64,000 bases of DNA from Adiantum capillus-veneris (GCA_014529385.2 CM043946.1:15891077-15955076), one strand, 5' to 3'; counted from the stretch's first letter, positions 23,548-35,570 are shown. Numbers and translations: made by a program. The notes: generated by a model not told the origin, from the letters alone.

Positions 23548-24623
23548 CTATGCAACTGTCGCTACGTCAACACGGTGTACAAGTGGAACAAAATAATCTC
23601 CTATTTCTGCATCTCTCATTGGCGGTTCAGCATCAAAATCATTGACTACAGTTGTTGGTGGACTACAAAAGACGTAGCCATTGTCAAAAACTTGATAGGA
23701 AATATAATTGTGCTTGTACTATGATAAGCATACCTTTGTGTTTCTTGCCAACGGGAGTTAAACCACTCAGCACGAGATTGACTATTCAAATAGGGATCAT
23801 CACTAACAAATACATTCAAAATGTCTTCATATGTTGTCGTGGATAGGTATATCATACACCTCCACAATGCTCTGATCTTCGCAAGATGCATTCCACGGCC
23901 TTGGTATGGAGTTATCCAGCATGATGATGGGTAATAATTGCCACTCTTAACCATTATGTGCAGTGTGGACAAAAAGTCATTTCCTGCTGGATGTCGAAGC
24001 TTGAATTTCCAATATATTAGTGCTCTATCAAAGATGTTTGTTGGAGTTAGGCAAACCATGTTCTTCAATTCATCAGCACCATATAAGCTATATAGCTCTA
24101 CACCGGCATTTACATCTTCACTGGTTATATTGTGAACAACTTTTTGAAAGTGTGCTTCATCTTGGTCTTTTAAACAGTACCCTACCATGCCCTCAAATGT
24201 ATGCATTTTGTGTTGCTTTAGGCCACGGCACAAAACCATCGCGCCTGCAGGTGCTGACTTAGCCCAACCCAAGTATCCTTTTATCTTCCTATTGACAGCG
24301 ATCAACGAAGTTGCCCAAATACGGATAACCATTTGCAAGTGAAGGTGCAGCAGCGCTCCCCCTCTCTCCAATGCACATAGTCCTGCTAAAGTTTCTCTTT
24401 CAAGAAATGATTGCATGCAGCCCAGCAAGCCTACATCTACGTCACCACCACCAACAGATATCGTCACACTCACTTCCATTACTCTCGCCTCCGGTTTCTT
24501 CAATTTCGACGACCCAACGTTACAGCCCTGAGTGTTCGTGCCAGGTTGCTTCCCTTTTCCCCGTGCCTCAGACTTCAGCTTCGCCATTCTCAACGCACCT
24601 ACTGTGAGCACACCAACAAGCAC
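23548..24623 (-). CDS. Y1-type HUH endonuclease (Rep-like), probable transposase
   Basis: Two exons: 24623-23734 and 23662-23548, joined by a 71-nt GT-AG intron; the reading ends DVATVA. Numbered from ATG 24623, His93-Leu-His95 (LLHLHLQMV) is an HUH metal-binding motif, and Tyr149-Cys-Leu-Lys152 (GYCLKD) is a single catalytic-tyrosine motif with its lysine, 54 residues later. In this superfamily the tyrosine nicks one DNA strand and stays covalently joined to its 5' end. No helicase domain is seen, which argues against a Helitron. The layout resembles the Replitron class of Y1 HUH transposons known from the green lineage, but an integrated CRESS-like Rep is an alternative. ATG at 24587 is an alternative start, and an upstream exon is possible. 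The frame is unbroken. Confidence 0.7.
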
Positions 24624-24810
24624 AAAACAACCATGCTGTTAGAGAAGTACTGACTTGAATAATCTGCCCATCGACCTAAATGAATTCTAAAGCTAGCTAC
24701 TATGACGCCACCAACAAGCACAAAACGAGCATGCTCTCAGACAAAGGCTCACTTCAGTAGTGTGTCCATGAACCTACCAATACTCTGCAGTGTGTAAAGA
24801 CAGAGTAGCT
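24617..24810. repeat. imperfect tandem repeat of about 100 bp
   Basis: The block beginning CACCAACAAGCACAAAAC is seen at about 24610 and again at about 24713, both followed by similar text (CATGCT...AGTA...CC-ATCGACCTA / CCATGAACCTA). It lies upstream of the HUH gene and may be part of the same element's other end. Confidence 0.5.
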
Positions 24811-25276
24811 TAAACAGTACGTGTAGACACACCCAAATACCGCGCAGTCCGTAAACACACAGCCCAGCATGATCATACGTTCCGTTATCAGCTACAGCAC
24901 CTACAGGATGGCGTATGCACTACCCAAACACAGAGTCAAGCACTTAATCTCAAGGATGTCGAGTTGTTTACCTGTATGTGTGACAATGACTTGCAGAGCA
25001 CTCCAGCGACGAGCAGGTGTGAGGCACAGCGCAAAAATAAAACACATTGCAAAAAAATAGAGGCCTGCCTCTCGAGCCTAGCTGCAACGCGTCCCGCGAC
25101 AGCAAAGGCTGGGTGACACGCAGCAGCTTGATTAATCCATGCAGCATCTCGGACCTTCATTAATTCATGCAAGATCTCGATAGATTCTACTTATTGCACC
25201 AGCTTGCCAAAATTGGGGCCGCCTACTGACTATATTTGAAGGTTTTTACCAATAACCAACGTCAGGCCACTGGAGA

Positions 25277-25375
<99 letters not shown>

Positions 25376-26317
25376 TCATTTTTCGAGGTTCAATATTTGA
25401 TCAAAACGAAAGGAACGCATGATTCTTTTTAATTTTTTGGAAAACTCACAATAGCGAGTGTGTGTTAGTAGTAGATAATACCAATTAGGAATGCATAATT
25501 CCTATTGCAAAAGATATAAAGAGAGATGAAAGGTATGGGTTAAGGTTGTTTCTATGATGGGGAATAGAATTAGCCTTTCCATGAGGGATGTGGACCAAAA
25601 GATGAGGCAAGGTCTTCTACCAATAAAAAACCTAGTATAAATCCCTCTAGTATAAATCAATCTTCAACAAGTTGAAAAGGGCTTTCTTGGATTATCATCA
25701 ATGAGGAGTTTGATGGGATTATTGTCATGGGCTGAGGAGGATGAAAAGGGCTCCTCTAGGTGACCACTAAAGAGAATGGGTTCACCTATGTAGCTAATAG
25801 CATCAGGGGTCTTTGATGTGGGGGACTATTGCAAATATGATGCTCATGGATCTGAACTGTTGTGTCAAAATGAAGGGGATGAAGAGGAGCTTGGAATTGA
25901 GCTCAATGAGGATGAACGAGCCTTTTTAAGAAGCAAACAAGGTACTCCATTGACGTGTCACCTTTGAAAATGACAAGATATCTAGTGGCTCACTTCATAG
26001 AGCTACAATGACACAATGTGGTTTAGCCAAGGGTCTGGACAATACAAGTTTGCAATTAAAGGCTATGGGCATCGATGATTCATTGGCCTTCTATTTCATG
26101 GATCCACCGCTTTCTGAGGCTCTAATGTTAGCAATGGAAAAAATCTATAGTTCCCTTTGGAACCTCCTTTTAACCATCATTGAAAATAGGCACAAAATAT
26201 TTTCTATAGGCCCCGAGAGAAATAAGCACATATAAACAAAACAAGAGAAATTTTTCTACCCAAAGCGGGACCATTTGATTTTTAGGCACAGCAAGCCCTA
26301 GCATTTCCATAGAAAAT

Positions 26318-26320
<3 letters not shown>
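24811..26320. other. non-coding stretch with (CT)n-(TA)n tract
   Basis: A (CT)n run at about 25278-25341 passes into a (TA)n run to about 25370. The 75-codon frame at 26008-26235 is open but not recognised. Nothing else is supported. Confidence 0.5.

Positions 26321-26382
<62 letters not shown>
26321..26382. repeat. (CT)n microsatellite
   Basis: About 30 CT units. An unrecognised 76-codon frame (26482-26712, plus) rich in Trp and Gly follows it; I do not call it a gene. Confidence 0.9.
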
Positions 26383-26384
<2 letters not shown>

Positions 26385-26759
26385 CCTCTCTCTATTTGTT
26401 GCACACCATCATGCTACGTGAGCAATTACACGCTCTTTTGAGGAGAGCCTCATTTTATATGGCCAGGAGGGAGGGTCAGGTATGTTCGGTATGTGCTATG
26501 GCAGGTCAAGTATGTCAGTTGTGTTTGTTGAGCAGGGTGGCGAGCACGATGGTGTTCTATTTGAAGATGCTTGGAGCGATTGTGGTAGGTCATGGGCCGC
26601 TTATGAGCAACGAGTTATGTGCTGGGATAAAGCATTGTGGAAAGGTGTTGCTAATGGATGGACTGAATCAATGCTTGTGTTTGATCGAGGTGGAAGAAAT
26701 TGCACACTCTAGAATGAAAACCTCTAGTTGAAATTGTTCATCAAGTTCGAACTTTATAA

Positions 26760-27005
26760 TAATGCAAAACAATTCCAACTATTACATGCATCTTCAAATA
26801 TATAGCAACTTCAAATATATACATGCATCTTCAAATATATAGCAACTAAAATCCACCTAATTAAGAAAAAATAATTACCTTGCAAAGAACTAAACAAAAG
26901 TACCCAATAGATCCGCATCTGTACTTTTCAACATTTCAATTTCTTCCACTCTTAGCGCATCTATACTTTTCAACATTTCAATTTCTTCCACTCTTAGCGC
27001 ATAGC
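26760..27005. repeat. two short tandem duplications
   Basis: CATGCATCTTCAAATATATA is repeated near 26785 and 26822. A block of about 42 bp containing CTTTTCAACATTTCAATTTC is repeated directly near 26925 and 26967. Confidence 0.7.
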
Positions 27006-28149
27006 CTTCTAGTTGTCCTCGGTCCATAAAAAAAACTTTGACATTGGATCCTAAACCTCTAATTGTTTTTATCATAAGGTTTTCTTATGAAAGATCATTA
27101 TCTGCTAAGCTAAAGTTTGGTGTTTCAGTTTATCTTCTTTCTTTGTTTTTAAAATTTACAGCTTCTTTTGATGTAATCTTGTGTCCTTATCATGTGTTAT
27201 ATCTTGAATCTTCATCCTGTCTTTAGAAAGCCTTGCCAAAGGTAGCAATAAAATCTCTCTCATTTTTTAATCCACAAAGATAGTTCATGCCAAAACTTTC
27301 AAACTTTGCTCTTAGCATTCCGAGACTACTAAAATATTTCCACATGACAATAATTATATGGACATGAACACCAAGAATATATGTGTTACTTAAATACACT
27401 ATCAGGTAGTCCTCACAAGCTCCTTGAACACATGCTTAGGCTATATACCCCCATCTCAATCCCTCTTTACATATGTCACTGATTAGCTTTTGACAACTCG
27501 AACAAATGGAGCTTCTGTTATATAGAAGCTTACTTTATCTTGCTCTTTTCTTATTTTGGTAAGGACACTTATGCTTCGCGAAACAGGTTTTTGTCGAGAT
27601 CTAATCAAAGTTTGTGCACATGACTGAATGTGATCTTTTGGTCGATCCTTTGTAGTTTGCTTTGTTCTAGCGATGAGTTTTTTTCCAAACAAAAAAGAAA
27701 AAAAAACATTAAAATTTAGCTTTTTTATCATTTTGCCATTCATGTATCTTTCTATAGCAAGGCTCCAAAATACTGGTTACATGTATATATTTGATATTAG
27801 AAAAGAGACTATTTGATTATTAATCAAGCCTATTTGACTAATAATCAAGCGTAGTATATTTGAAGTAGATTCAAAGATGTTTATAAAAAAAAACGTAAAA
27901 ATATCTTAATGTCTCACTCAGCTAGTAGGCCTAGCCAATTTTTCGTTTTGGGGTTGTTTAAAGGGTATCTTAGAGGATACCTTGTTTTATTTCAAGATGA
28001 AAAGGGTGGGCAGAGTTGTGTGCAGGTAGGTTGAAAAAAATAAGGAAAAAAATGAATTTCTCTCTTTAAACACGCGTCCATATCATAATTTGATCTAGAT
28101 ATTTTTATGGCTCTCTCTATGTCTCGCAGACGCACAGCTGTGTAGGGGG

Positions 28150-28153
<4 letters not shown>
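27006..28153. other. no feature seen
   Basis: AT-rich sequence with only short frames on either strand and no recognisable domain. Confidence 0.5.

Positions 28154-28203
<50 letters not shown>
28154..28203. repeat. (TG)n microsatellite
   Basis: About 25 TG units, followed by GCGCGCACGCA. Confidence 0.95.
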
Positions 28204-28210
<7 letters not shown>

Positions 28211-28841
28211 CGCAGGCATGGGTGCAAGTGGAGGCCCGAAGCAGCTTTGGTTTGTAATTGAAGAGACAGTGAAGGCGCTCAGGGAAAAGGTGGTAATGGG
28301 ACAAGCCTACGTAGAGGGTTGATGGTGAAGAAAGTAGGGGTTAATGCGTTCTTGTCAAATATAGAGAGAGGGAGAGGTAATGGGAGGAAGGCAGGTGGAG
28401 ACGCGAACAGAGAGAAAGAGGGAGACAGGCGCAAAGAGATGGGGTCTTTTGTGTTGCCTTTGATGAGAGGCAGTCGAGTTTGAGGCAGCGTGACACGAGA
28501 AGGGGGCCGGGGCCGCGGGGGTTTGGCTCGTGACGGCAACGGCAAGAGGTTGCTTCAAGGGGCAGCCGATATTGGCAGTGTATCTAGGTTCCACCAAGAT
28601 GCAGAGCAGGACTTGGTTGGTGCTGCAAAGCAGGGCAAAAGCTCGCACAAGGGAGGCATCGTAGAGGGATAGTGCACATCTGTGTGTGAGACAAGCAACG
28701 GGCGAGAAGCTTGTGCAAAGCCTGTGGGGGGATGATAGTGACACATCGAGTTACTTTTTGCTTCTAATGAGAAGATTCTTTGGCATCTCGGAGACAATTT
28801 AATTGGTTTTGAGAATGTAGACCCAATAGTAATGTATTAGG
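28204..28841. other. GC-richer non-coding stretch
   Basis: Several overlapping short frames exist on both strands but none has a recognisable domain or start context. Confidence 0.4.
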
Positions 28842-28931
28842 CACCAACCCGCCTATACCTATTATGCAAAAAGCTTGAGCACATTAAGGTTCAAAATGCT
28901 TTTGGGAACAATAGGTATAGGCGGGTTGGTG
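28842..28931. repeat. perfect 22-bp inverted repeat with 46-nt loop
   Basis: 28842-28863 is the exact reverse complement of 28910-28931. The loop also pairs in part (GCAAAAAGCTT with a TGCTTTT-containing segment), so a long hairpin can form. It sits at the head of the minisatellite that follows and shares its ATAGGTATAG motif. Confidence 0.9.
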
Positions 28932-29059
28932 GGGGTGGCTACCCTAATGTAATTATAGTCTCTGGATGATGTCGTGGTTCAACAAGAACATGACTGGACC
29001 TTGTAATTTTTTGGGCTGCTCAATATAATTCACTCACTCAGGATTGTGAGTTTTGCAAA

Positions 29060-29690
29060 AAAAAAAAAAGATTCAAAATGCTTTTGGGAACAAATAGGTA
29101 TAGTTTAACTCTGAGCTTGTTAAAACCCCTTTCTCTTTCTCTATCTTCCAACCCCACTTTGTCCCTGTAGTGAATGAACATATTGTGCAAAAAACTCAAT
29201 TTTGTTTATGATTCTAAATGCCTTTTTGGCATAATAGGTATAATTCATTTTTGATTCCCCCCTCCCCCCAACAAAAAAAAAAACAACAAAAAAAGTGAAT
29301 GCACCTATAAATGGAAAAAACTCAGTTCCCTTATGAATCGGAATGCCTATTTGGCACAACGGGTATAGTTCAAGTTTTTTAGAAAGTTTGTTTGAACCTC
29401 TCTCCACCTGCATCGCTCGAGTGAATGTACTTATTATGTAAAACCTCAATTCTCTCATGATTCAAAATTCCTTTTCTGCATAGTAGGTATAGTTCAAATT
29501 AAACAAACCCCCCCCCCCCCCCCCCCTTCACTATGTAGGTATAGTGAATGTAATTATTATGTAAAAAACTCAATTCTCTCATGATTCAAAATTCCTTTTC
29601 GGCATAGTAGGTATAGTTCAAATTAAACAACCCCCCGCCCCCCCCCTCCCGCCCTCCCTCCCTCTCTAATCGTGTTTATTACTTGGAAGT
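29060..29690. repeat. minisatellite, units of about 100-130 bp
   Basis: About five diverged units, each containing (A/T)ATGATTC-AAAT-CCTTTT-GGCATA-TAGGTATAGTT and most ending in a run of C (29508-29527, 29632-29646). The last two units are nearly the same. Unit starts share GTGAATG(T/C)A. Confidence 0.75.
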
Positions 29691-31860
29691 CATGGGGCTT
29701 GCCAAAAAGAAAAATGAAAAAGAGCATGCTTAAAGTTCTCACTATTTTTAGATCATACCTAGTAAAATTCTACTAGTGTCTTCATGAAGGAGGAGGAAGG
29801 ACGAACAATCAGATGTCCTTCATCAACGACCTAGGATTAGGAGAGATGGAAGCTGCGAGAGAGTATATTTGGGGACAACAATACCAACATCACCACTTTG
29901 GTTCCTTTTTAACGAGAAAAAGTTACTTGGGTAGCAACATACGTAGATAAGGCAGTAGCTGCCTTGTTAGAGGAGATAAATTCACCACCCGTGTTCAAGC
30001 ACTATCGCCTTGCTCTAAATTTTTCACTTGGGGTATATATGGAGTATGAGTATGAGATGTAAGTATGGGATTTGGGAGGAATATAAGTGATGTCTGAGTA
30101 GTTTGTTTCCTTCATATAGTCTCAATCCTCAAAATCTCCCTCCCTAGCCCTTAGAAACAAAAGCCAGCACCACTAGGCATGAACATAGACTAGACTAGCA
30201 ACCTCCCCTCCCCTCTCCTCCCCCTCTCTACAGAACAAAATCCATGGCACCGCTAGGTACGAACATCCCTAGACTAGTAGCTTTCTCAGAAATAATCTCA
30301 CCTATGTGTACTTTTTACTCTGTGGTTGTTTTCATTACATACCAAGGGAAGGCCTTTCTATGGATGCAATCGCCTATGCTTTCAAATTGACGGCCTCTAG
30401 CCTTGAGGGCTTTCTATGGGAGATAGATTTCACATGGGAGAGAGAACTTGTCACGTGCACATGGCTCTATCTGCCACATGGACATGCTTCATCAACTTCC
30501 AGAGCTAGTTTTTCCCTTCTTCCTAGATAGGAGTGTCTAGAATCTTGGGAGTGCCGACAATTTTGTGAGGCTTTCTGCATGTCCAGACGAGTCCATCAGA
30601 TTATGTTTTCCAATTTTGGAACCCTCTTGCACAAATGGTTTGTACACATGTTTTGACATATGTTATTACACTTTGGTCGGCATTTGGAATAACGTGCATA
30701 CAATTTAGGTTAGAGGAATCCAATGAGCCATTCTTTACGTCGATCAGATTCTTGGGTGGGCTGCTATGCGACAATTTCACCCAGAAACTAACCTCTTGGT
30801 CCAATATATTTATAAATCATTTTTATGATATATTTTGTTGGTTTAGGTGGATAGTGTGCCCTACCTAGCCCTTAGCAAATTTATAAGTAAACTAGGCCCA
30901 TAAAGGGAGCACTCAACCTACCCTTTTCACTTAGATTTCCAGTGCTAGTAGAAGGAGAGCATCAACCTCGCATTTTTTTTAGCTTGAACCTAGAATTTGC
31001 AGATTTAAGTCATGTCACTCCAGTCCCAGTAGCAGATCAGCTAGTGTTTTCATTTTCAGACCCTTTTGTCTCGCGAGAGCGTGCTCGATCTGCTAGCGCT
31101 TGGATTTCCCAAATGCTATCCAGTACTTTGACAACCCATTAAGCCTCCTCTTGGCCGTTCCCTCACCAACATGGAGTGCTCCATCGCTGCCCATCATCGC
31201 TGTCTCAAGATCTGCGTTTTCAGCCCTGCTTTACGCGGAATCTTCTGTGTTTACGTTGCAGATCTATGTTTTTGCAGCCAACATTCATCCCTTCATTCCT
31301 CTCACATTGGGAGCAAAAATCAGCCCTAGATCTACCCCTTGGTGGCCATGCACAATCCCACATCAAGAAGGATCCAAAGGTGCATCAAATCAGCCCCAGA
31401 GGTGCCTTGTCTTGAGGAGTTACCACAACGAAAGTCATCATTCAAGTCAGTAAAGTCTACACTTGAGGTATTCATTGTGTGTACATTCCATTTACGCAAT
31501 CTAAAGTAAATACCACATTGGCAACGATCTTGAAGGTCCTTGAGAGGGTTGGTTGGAACCCCATCGGGTGTCACTCTGCTCTTCTCTCTCCCTCTACACA
31601 TCTCTATTGCATTCTCTCATTCCCTCTCTTCAGGAAAAAGTAAAAGGAATGTTCAATCAAGCTTAAAGAAATCACTAATGCAAGGAAAAGAAGTAAAGGA
31701 TATGTGGACGCGTAAAAGCTAGACCTTCACCATTTTTCAATTTCACTGCACTTGATAGAACTTTCTAGTAGGAAGTGACTAGTAGAAGACATGCAAATGC
31801 ATGCAAGCCTCCCATCCCCATGACATAGCCATTAGGCACATAGAAACAAGCTACCTGAGA
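29691..31860. other. no gene supported
   Basis: Only short frames (for example 30306-30530 and 31100-31453, both plus) without recognised domains. Some parts look like decayed transposon sequence, but no family could be named. Confidence 0.45.
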
Positions 31861-31864
31861 GGGT

Positions 31865-31867
<3 letters not shown>

Positions 31868-31927
<60 letters not shown>

Positions 31928-31985
31928 ACGAGAGTGATTGCTGGGAATGTCTCCATCTCTCTCTATCTCTCTCTCTCTCTCTCAA
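31868..31985. repeat. (CT)n microsatellites
   Basis: A CT run at about 31868-31921 and a shorter one at about 31955-31983. Confidence 0.9.
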
Positions 31986-32767
31986 ACTCGCAAGAGTTAG
32001 GGCTCATTGAGCATGGAAGATGAGAGCGGAGGTCGACACGCATGAAGCTAGAGGCCGTAGGGGAGGTCCAAGAGGTGTTGTGTATGTGTGTGTTTGGACG
32101 GGTGGGAGGGATGTGGAATCTTAATAGGTAATTAGTGGTCTTTTTAAATTGAAGATAAGAAGATTGTATTTAAGCTCAAGCACTATTAGAAAAAAACCTG
32201 GTCTAGTGTATTTTAACTGGTCAAAATCTCGAATAGATTTTGAGCTTACCTTTAAGAAAACTAGAAGATCTACATAATTTTATTGTAATTGCCAACAAAA
32301 GCTTCAAATTTTGACATCAAAACCGAGAGAATTTCAAGTTTGCCCTTATTTTCATCATTTAGGTAAAAACAGCTTCACTTTTGAGCCAGTAGATTTTTAA
32401 AGCAATAGAGCCACGACTCACAGATCTCAGCAAAACTTTTCACACAAGGTTGTGAAACTAAATTTCTTCTAAAAGCTTGTGTACCCTACCTTATCTCCCA
32501 CGTCGTCATCTTGCGGCAGCAACAAGAAATTCTCCGAACAGTATACGGCAGCAACGCGTCGTCCAAACAGTGAACAACAACAATGTGTTGCCTATTGGAG
32601 GGTCGTCGTTTGTGGAATTGCAATGTCCCTCTTGATCACCATCTGTGGCCACACAACAACAATAGCAGCAAAGGACTTGCGAGTCGTGGACACACAACAA
32701 CAGCTGTAGCAAAGGACACACATGAAGGAGGCACGATTGTTGCTACCGTTTGGTTTGACTCTCTGAA

Positions 32768-32803
<36 letters not shown>

Positions 32804-33253
32804 ATTGTCCGGAAAAAATCAATCATTTGTTGGAGGATTGACTTTTTTTTTGTGCATCTCTCGTTTTTTTTTTCAAAAATGTAAAAGCATTTTTCTTTGT
32901 GCTTAACATTGAACACTTGATATAAACCATGCAAATATTCACAAAATATTTCCTTGCTATCTTTTTAATCTATAGCAAGAAAAGTCATCCAAAATCAAGG
33001 TTGTGAGATTTATTTTGTTAAAATAAATTTGATAATACCAGAGTCTCTTTATGTTTTTAAGATTTTAGTAAAATTTAAGCATTTGTTTGATTCTAGCCGT
33101 CACACCTACCGACGTAAACCGTGTCGAGTCACGATGTCGTCCGCGGCCCCGTCTCCATATCCGGACGATGCCGGTCGGTCGCAACACACACACACACACA
33201 AAGACATGTACATACAAACGTATAAGTATGTGTGGCTTGAGCTCAATAAATGT
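31986..33253. other. non-coding stretch with (GA)n tract
   Basis: AT-rich in 32100-32470. A GA run lies at about 32769-32799 and a short CA run at 33184-33200. No gene is supported before the 5S unit. Confidence 0.5.
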
Positions 33254-33370
33254 GGTGCGGTCATACCAACGCTAATACATCGGATCCCATCAGAACTCCG
33301 CAGTTAAGCGCGCTTGGACCAGAACAGTACTAGGATGGGTGACCTCCGGGGAAGTCCTAGTGCTGCACCC
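33254..33370 (+). rRNA. 5S ribosomal RNA gene
   Basis: 117 bp that follow plant 5S rRNA closely, including GGATCCCATCAGAACTCC, the internal promoter region around GCAGTTAAGCGCGCTTGG (box A/C area), and GGATGGGTGACCTCC. A T-run (TTTTT at about 33375-33379) just after the 3' end would serve as RNA polymerase III terminator. A few changes from the plant consensus (AACGCTAATACATCGG at the 5' part, GGACC) leave it unclear whether it is expressed. Confidence 0.9.
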
Positions 33371-33415
33371 TTCCTTTTTCCATGTTGCATTTGGCGCAAA
33401 AGAAACCCACCCCCC

Positions 33416-33530
33416 CTTGCGATCGGGCCTGTCAATGCACCGGATCCCATGAGAACTCTACAGTTACGGGTGCTTGGGCCAGAATAGTACTGGGATGGCT
33501 TACCTCCCGGGAAGTCCTGGTATTGCACCC
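33416..33530 (+). pseudogene. degenerate 5S rRNA copy
   Basis: The 3' two thirds match 5S (CCGGATCCCATGAGAACTC, CTTGGGCCAGAATAGTACTG, CTCCCGGGAAGTCC). The first 20 bases are diverged, and changes in the internal promoter (CAGTTACGGG for CAGTTAAGCG) and in GGATGGCTTACC suggest a pseudogene. The spacers after both copies begin alike (CCATGTTGC-TTTGG-CAAAAGAA), so this is a short-spacer tandem array with a unit of about 162 bp. Confidence 0.85.
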
Positions 33531-33564
33531 ATCCTTTTGCCATGTTGCGTTTGGTCCAAAAGAA

Positions 33565-35570
33565 CCTCCCCCTCGGCAACACCGTCGGCTCCGTCGGTGC
33601 TATTGGCTCAGTCAAGCATCCGTCGGCCCACTCCGTCCCATCAATGCGTGCCGAGCACAACGTCGACCCCGTCGCTACCGGCCACGTCACGGTGGAATCG
33701 TCGGTGGCTCCTTCATCGCACCGGTCGGTCCGCACCATCCCGCCAGCTCGTCTCTGCACACCGTCTGCCCCATCAACACGTCCCGAGCACACCATCGGCC
33801 CCGTCCACGCTACCTGCTCCGTTGAGCACCAGTGGACATGTGTCGTCCCGTCAACGCGCCCCGAGCACACCGTGCTATCCACATCGTCCAGCACCCGTCG
33901 GCCCGTGCCGTCCCGTCAACGCGTCCCAAGCACACCGTCGGCCCCATCCGTACTACCAGCTCCGTCCAGCACCAGTCGGGTCCCGTCAGCGCGTCCCGAG
34001 CACACCGTCGGCCCCGTCCGCACTACCGAAGCCTCAAGCACCCATCGGCCCGCGCAGTCCCGTCAATGCGTCCCGAGCACACCGTCAGCCCCGTCCGCGC
34101 TACCGAGGCCTCAAGCACCCGTCGGCATGTACCGTCCCGTCAACGCGTCCCGAGCACACCGTCGGTGCTACCGGCTCGGTTTAGCACCCATCGGCCCACG
34201 ACGTCCCGTCAACGCGTCACAAGCACACCATCGTGCCCGTCCGCGCTACCGGGGCCTCAAGCACCCGTCGGCACGTGCCGTTCCGTCAACGCATCCCGAA
34301 CACACCGTCGGCCCCGTTGGTACCGTCAACTCGGTTAAGCACCCATCGTCCCGTTCCGGTCCCATCAATGCATCCGTGCACCCGTCAGCCCGCGCTGTCC
34401 CGTCAACGCGTCTCGAGCACACCGTCAGCCCCGTCGGTGCTATCGGCTCGGTTAAGCACCCGTCGTCCCATTCCATCCTGTCAACGCGTCCGTGCACCCG
34501 TCGGCCCGCGCCGTCCCGTCAAGGCGTCCCGAGCACACCATCGGCCCCGTCGGTGCTACCGGCTCGGTTAAGCACCCGTCGTCCAGTTCCGTCCCGTCAA
34601 CGCGTACGTGCACCCGTCGGCCCACTCCATCCCGTCAACGCATCCCGAGCACTCCGTCGGCCCCGTCAGTACTACCGGCTCGGTTAAGCACCCGTCGTCC
34701 CATTCCATCCCGTCAATGCGTCCGTGCACCCGTCGGCTCGCACCGTCCCGTCAATGCGTCTCGAGCACACCGTCGGCCCCGTCGGTGCTACCGGCTCGGT
34801 TAAGCACCCGTCGTCCCGTTCCGTCCCGTCAACGCGTCCGTGCACCCGTCGGCCCGCGCCATCCCGTCAACGCGTCCCAAGCACACCGTCGGCCCCATCG
34901 GTGCTACCGGTTCGGTTAAGCACCCGTCGGCCCGCGCCGTCGTGTCAACGCATCCCAAACACATCATCGGCCCCGTCCGCACTACCGGGGCCTCAAGCAC
35001 CCGTCGGCACGTGCCGTCCCGTCAACGCATCCTGAGCACACCGTCGGCCCCGTCGGTGCCGTCAACTCAGTTAAGCACCCGTCGTCCCGTTCCGTCCCGT
35101 CAACGCGTCTGTGCATCCGTCAGCCCACGCCGTCCCGTCAACGCATCTCGAGCACACCGTCGGCCCCGTCAGTGCTACCGGCTCGGTTAAGCACCTGTCG
35201 TCCCGTTCCGTCCCGTCAACGCGTATGTGCACCCGTCAGCCCGCGCCGTCCCGTCAATGCGTCCCGAGCACACCGTCAGCCCGCGCCGTCCCGTCAATGC
35301 GTCCCGAGCACACCGTCAGCCCCGTCGGTGCTACCGGCTCGGTTAAGCACTCGTCGTCCCGTTCCGTCCCGTCAACGCGTCCGTGCACCCGTCGGCCCGC
35401 GCCGTCCCGTCAACGTGTCGCGAGCACACAGTCGGCCCCGTCGGTGCTACCGGGGCCTCAAGCACCTGTCGGCACGTGCCGTCCCGTCAACACGTCCGTA
35501 GCACACCGTCGGCCCCGTCGGTGCTACCGGCTCCGTTAAGCACCCGTCGTCCCGTTCCGTCCCGTTGATT
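33565..35570. repeat. GC-rich satellite array, 77-bp and 116-bp units
   Basis: Units share CGTCCCGTCAACGCGTCCC, GAGCACACCGTCGGCCCCGTC and (GGTT)AAGCACCCGTCG. In 33990-34290 the spacing is mostly 77 bp (one of 69). From about 34370 the unit is 116 bp, which looks like the short unit plus a 41-bp partial duplication. Stop codons are rare in every forward frame, so long Arg/Pro/Ser frames appear in all three; these are repeat artefacts and not genes. Confidence 0.92.

Noticed and set aside
23548-24623. Helitron Rep-helicase
   Set aside because: Only one catalytic tyrosine is seen and there is no helicase domain in the window, so a Helitron is unlikely.
28355-28744. 129-codon minus-strand frame
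   Set aside because: Composition and overlap with other frames suggest chance; no domain or start context.
33304-35568. Many long Arg/Pro/Ser-rich open frames on both strands
   Set aside because: They arise because the satellite has almost no stop codons; successive frames start every 116 bp and occur in all frames.
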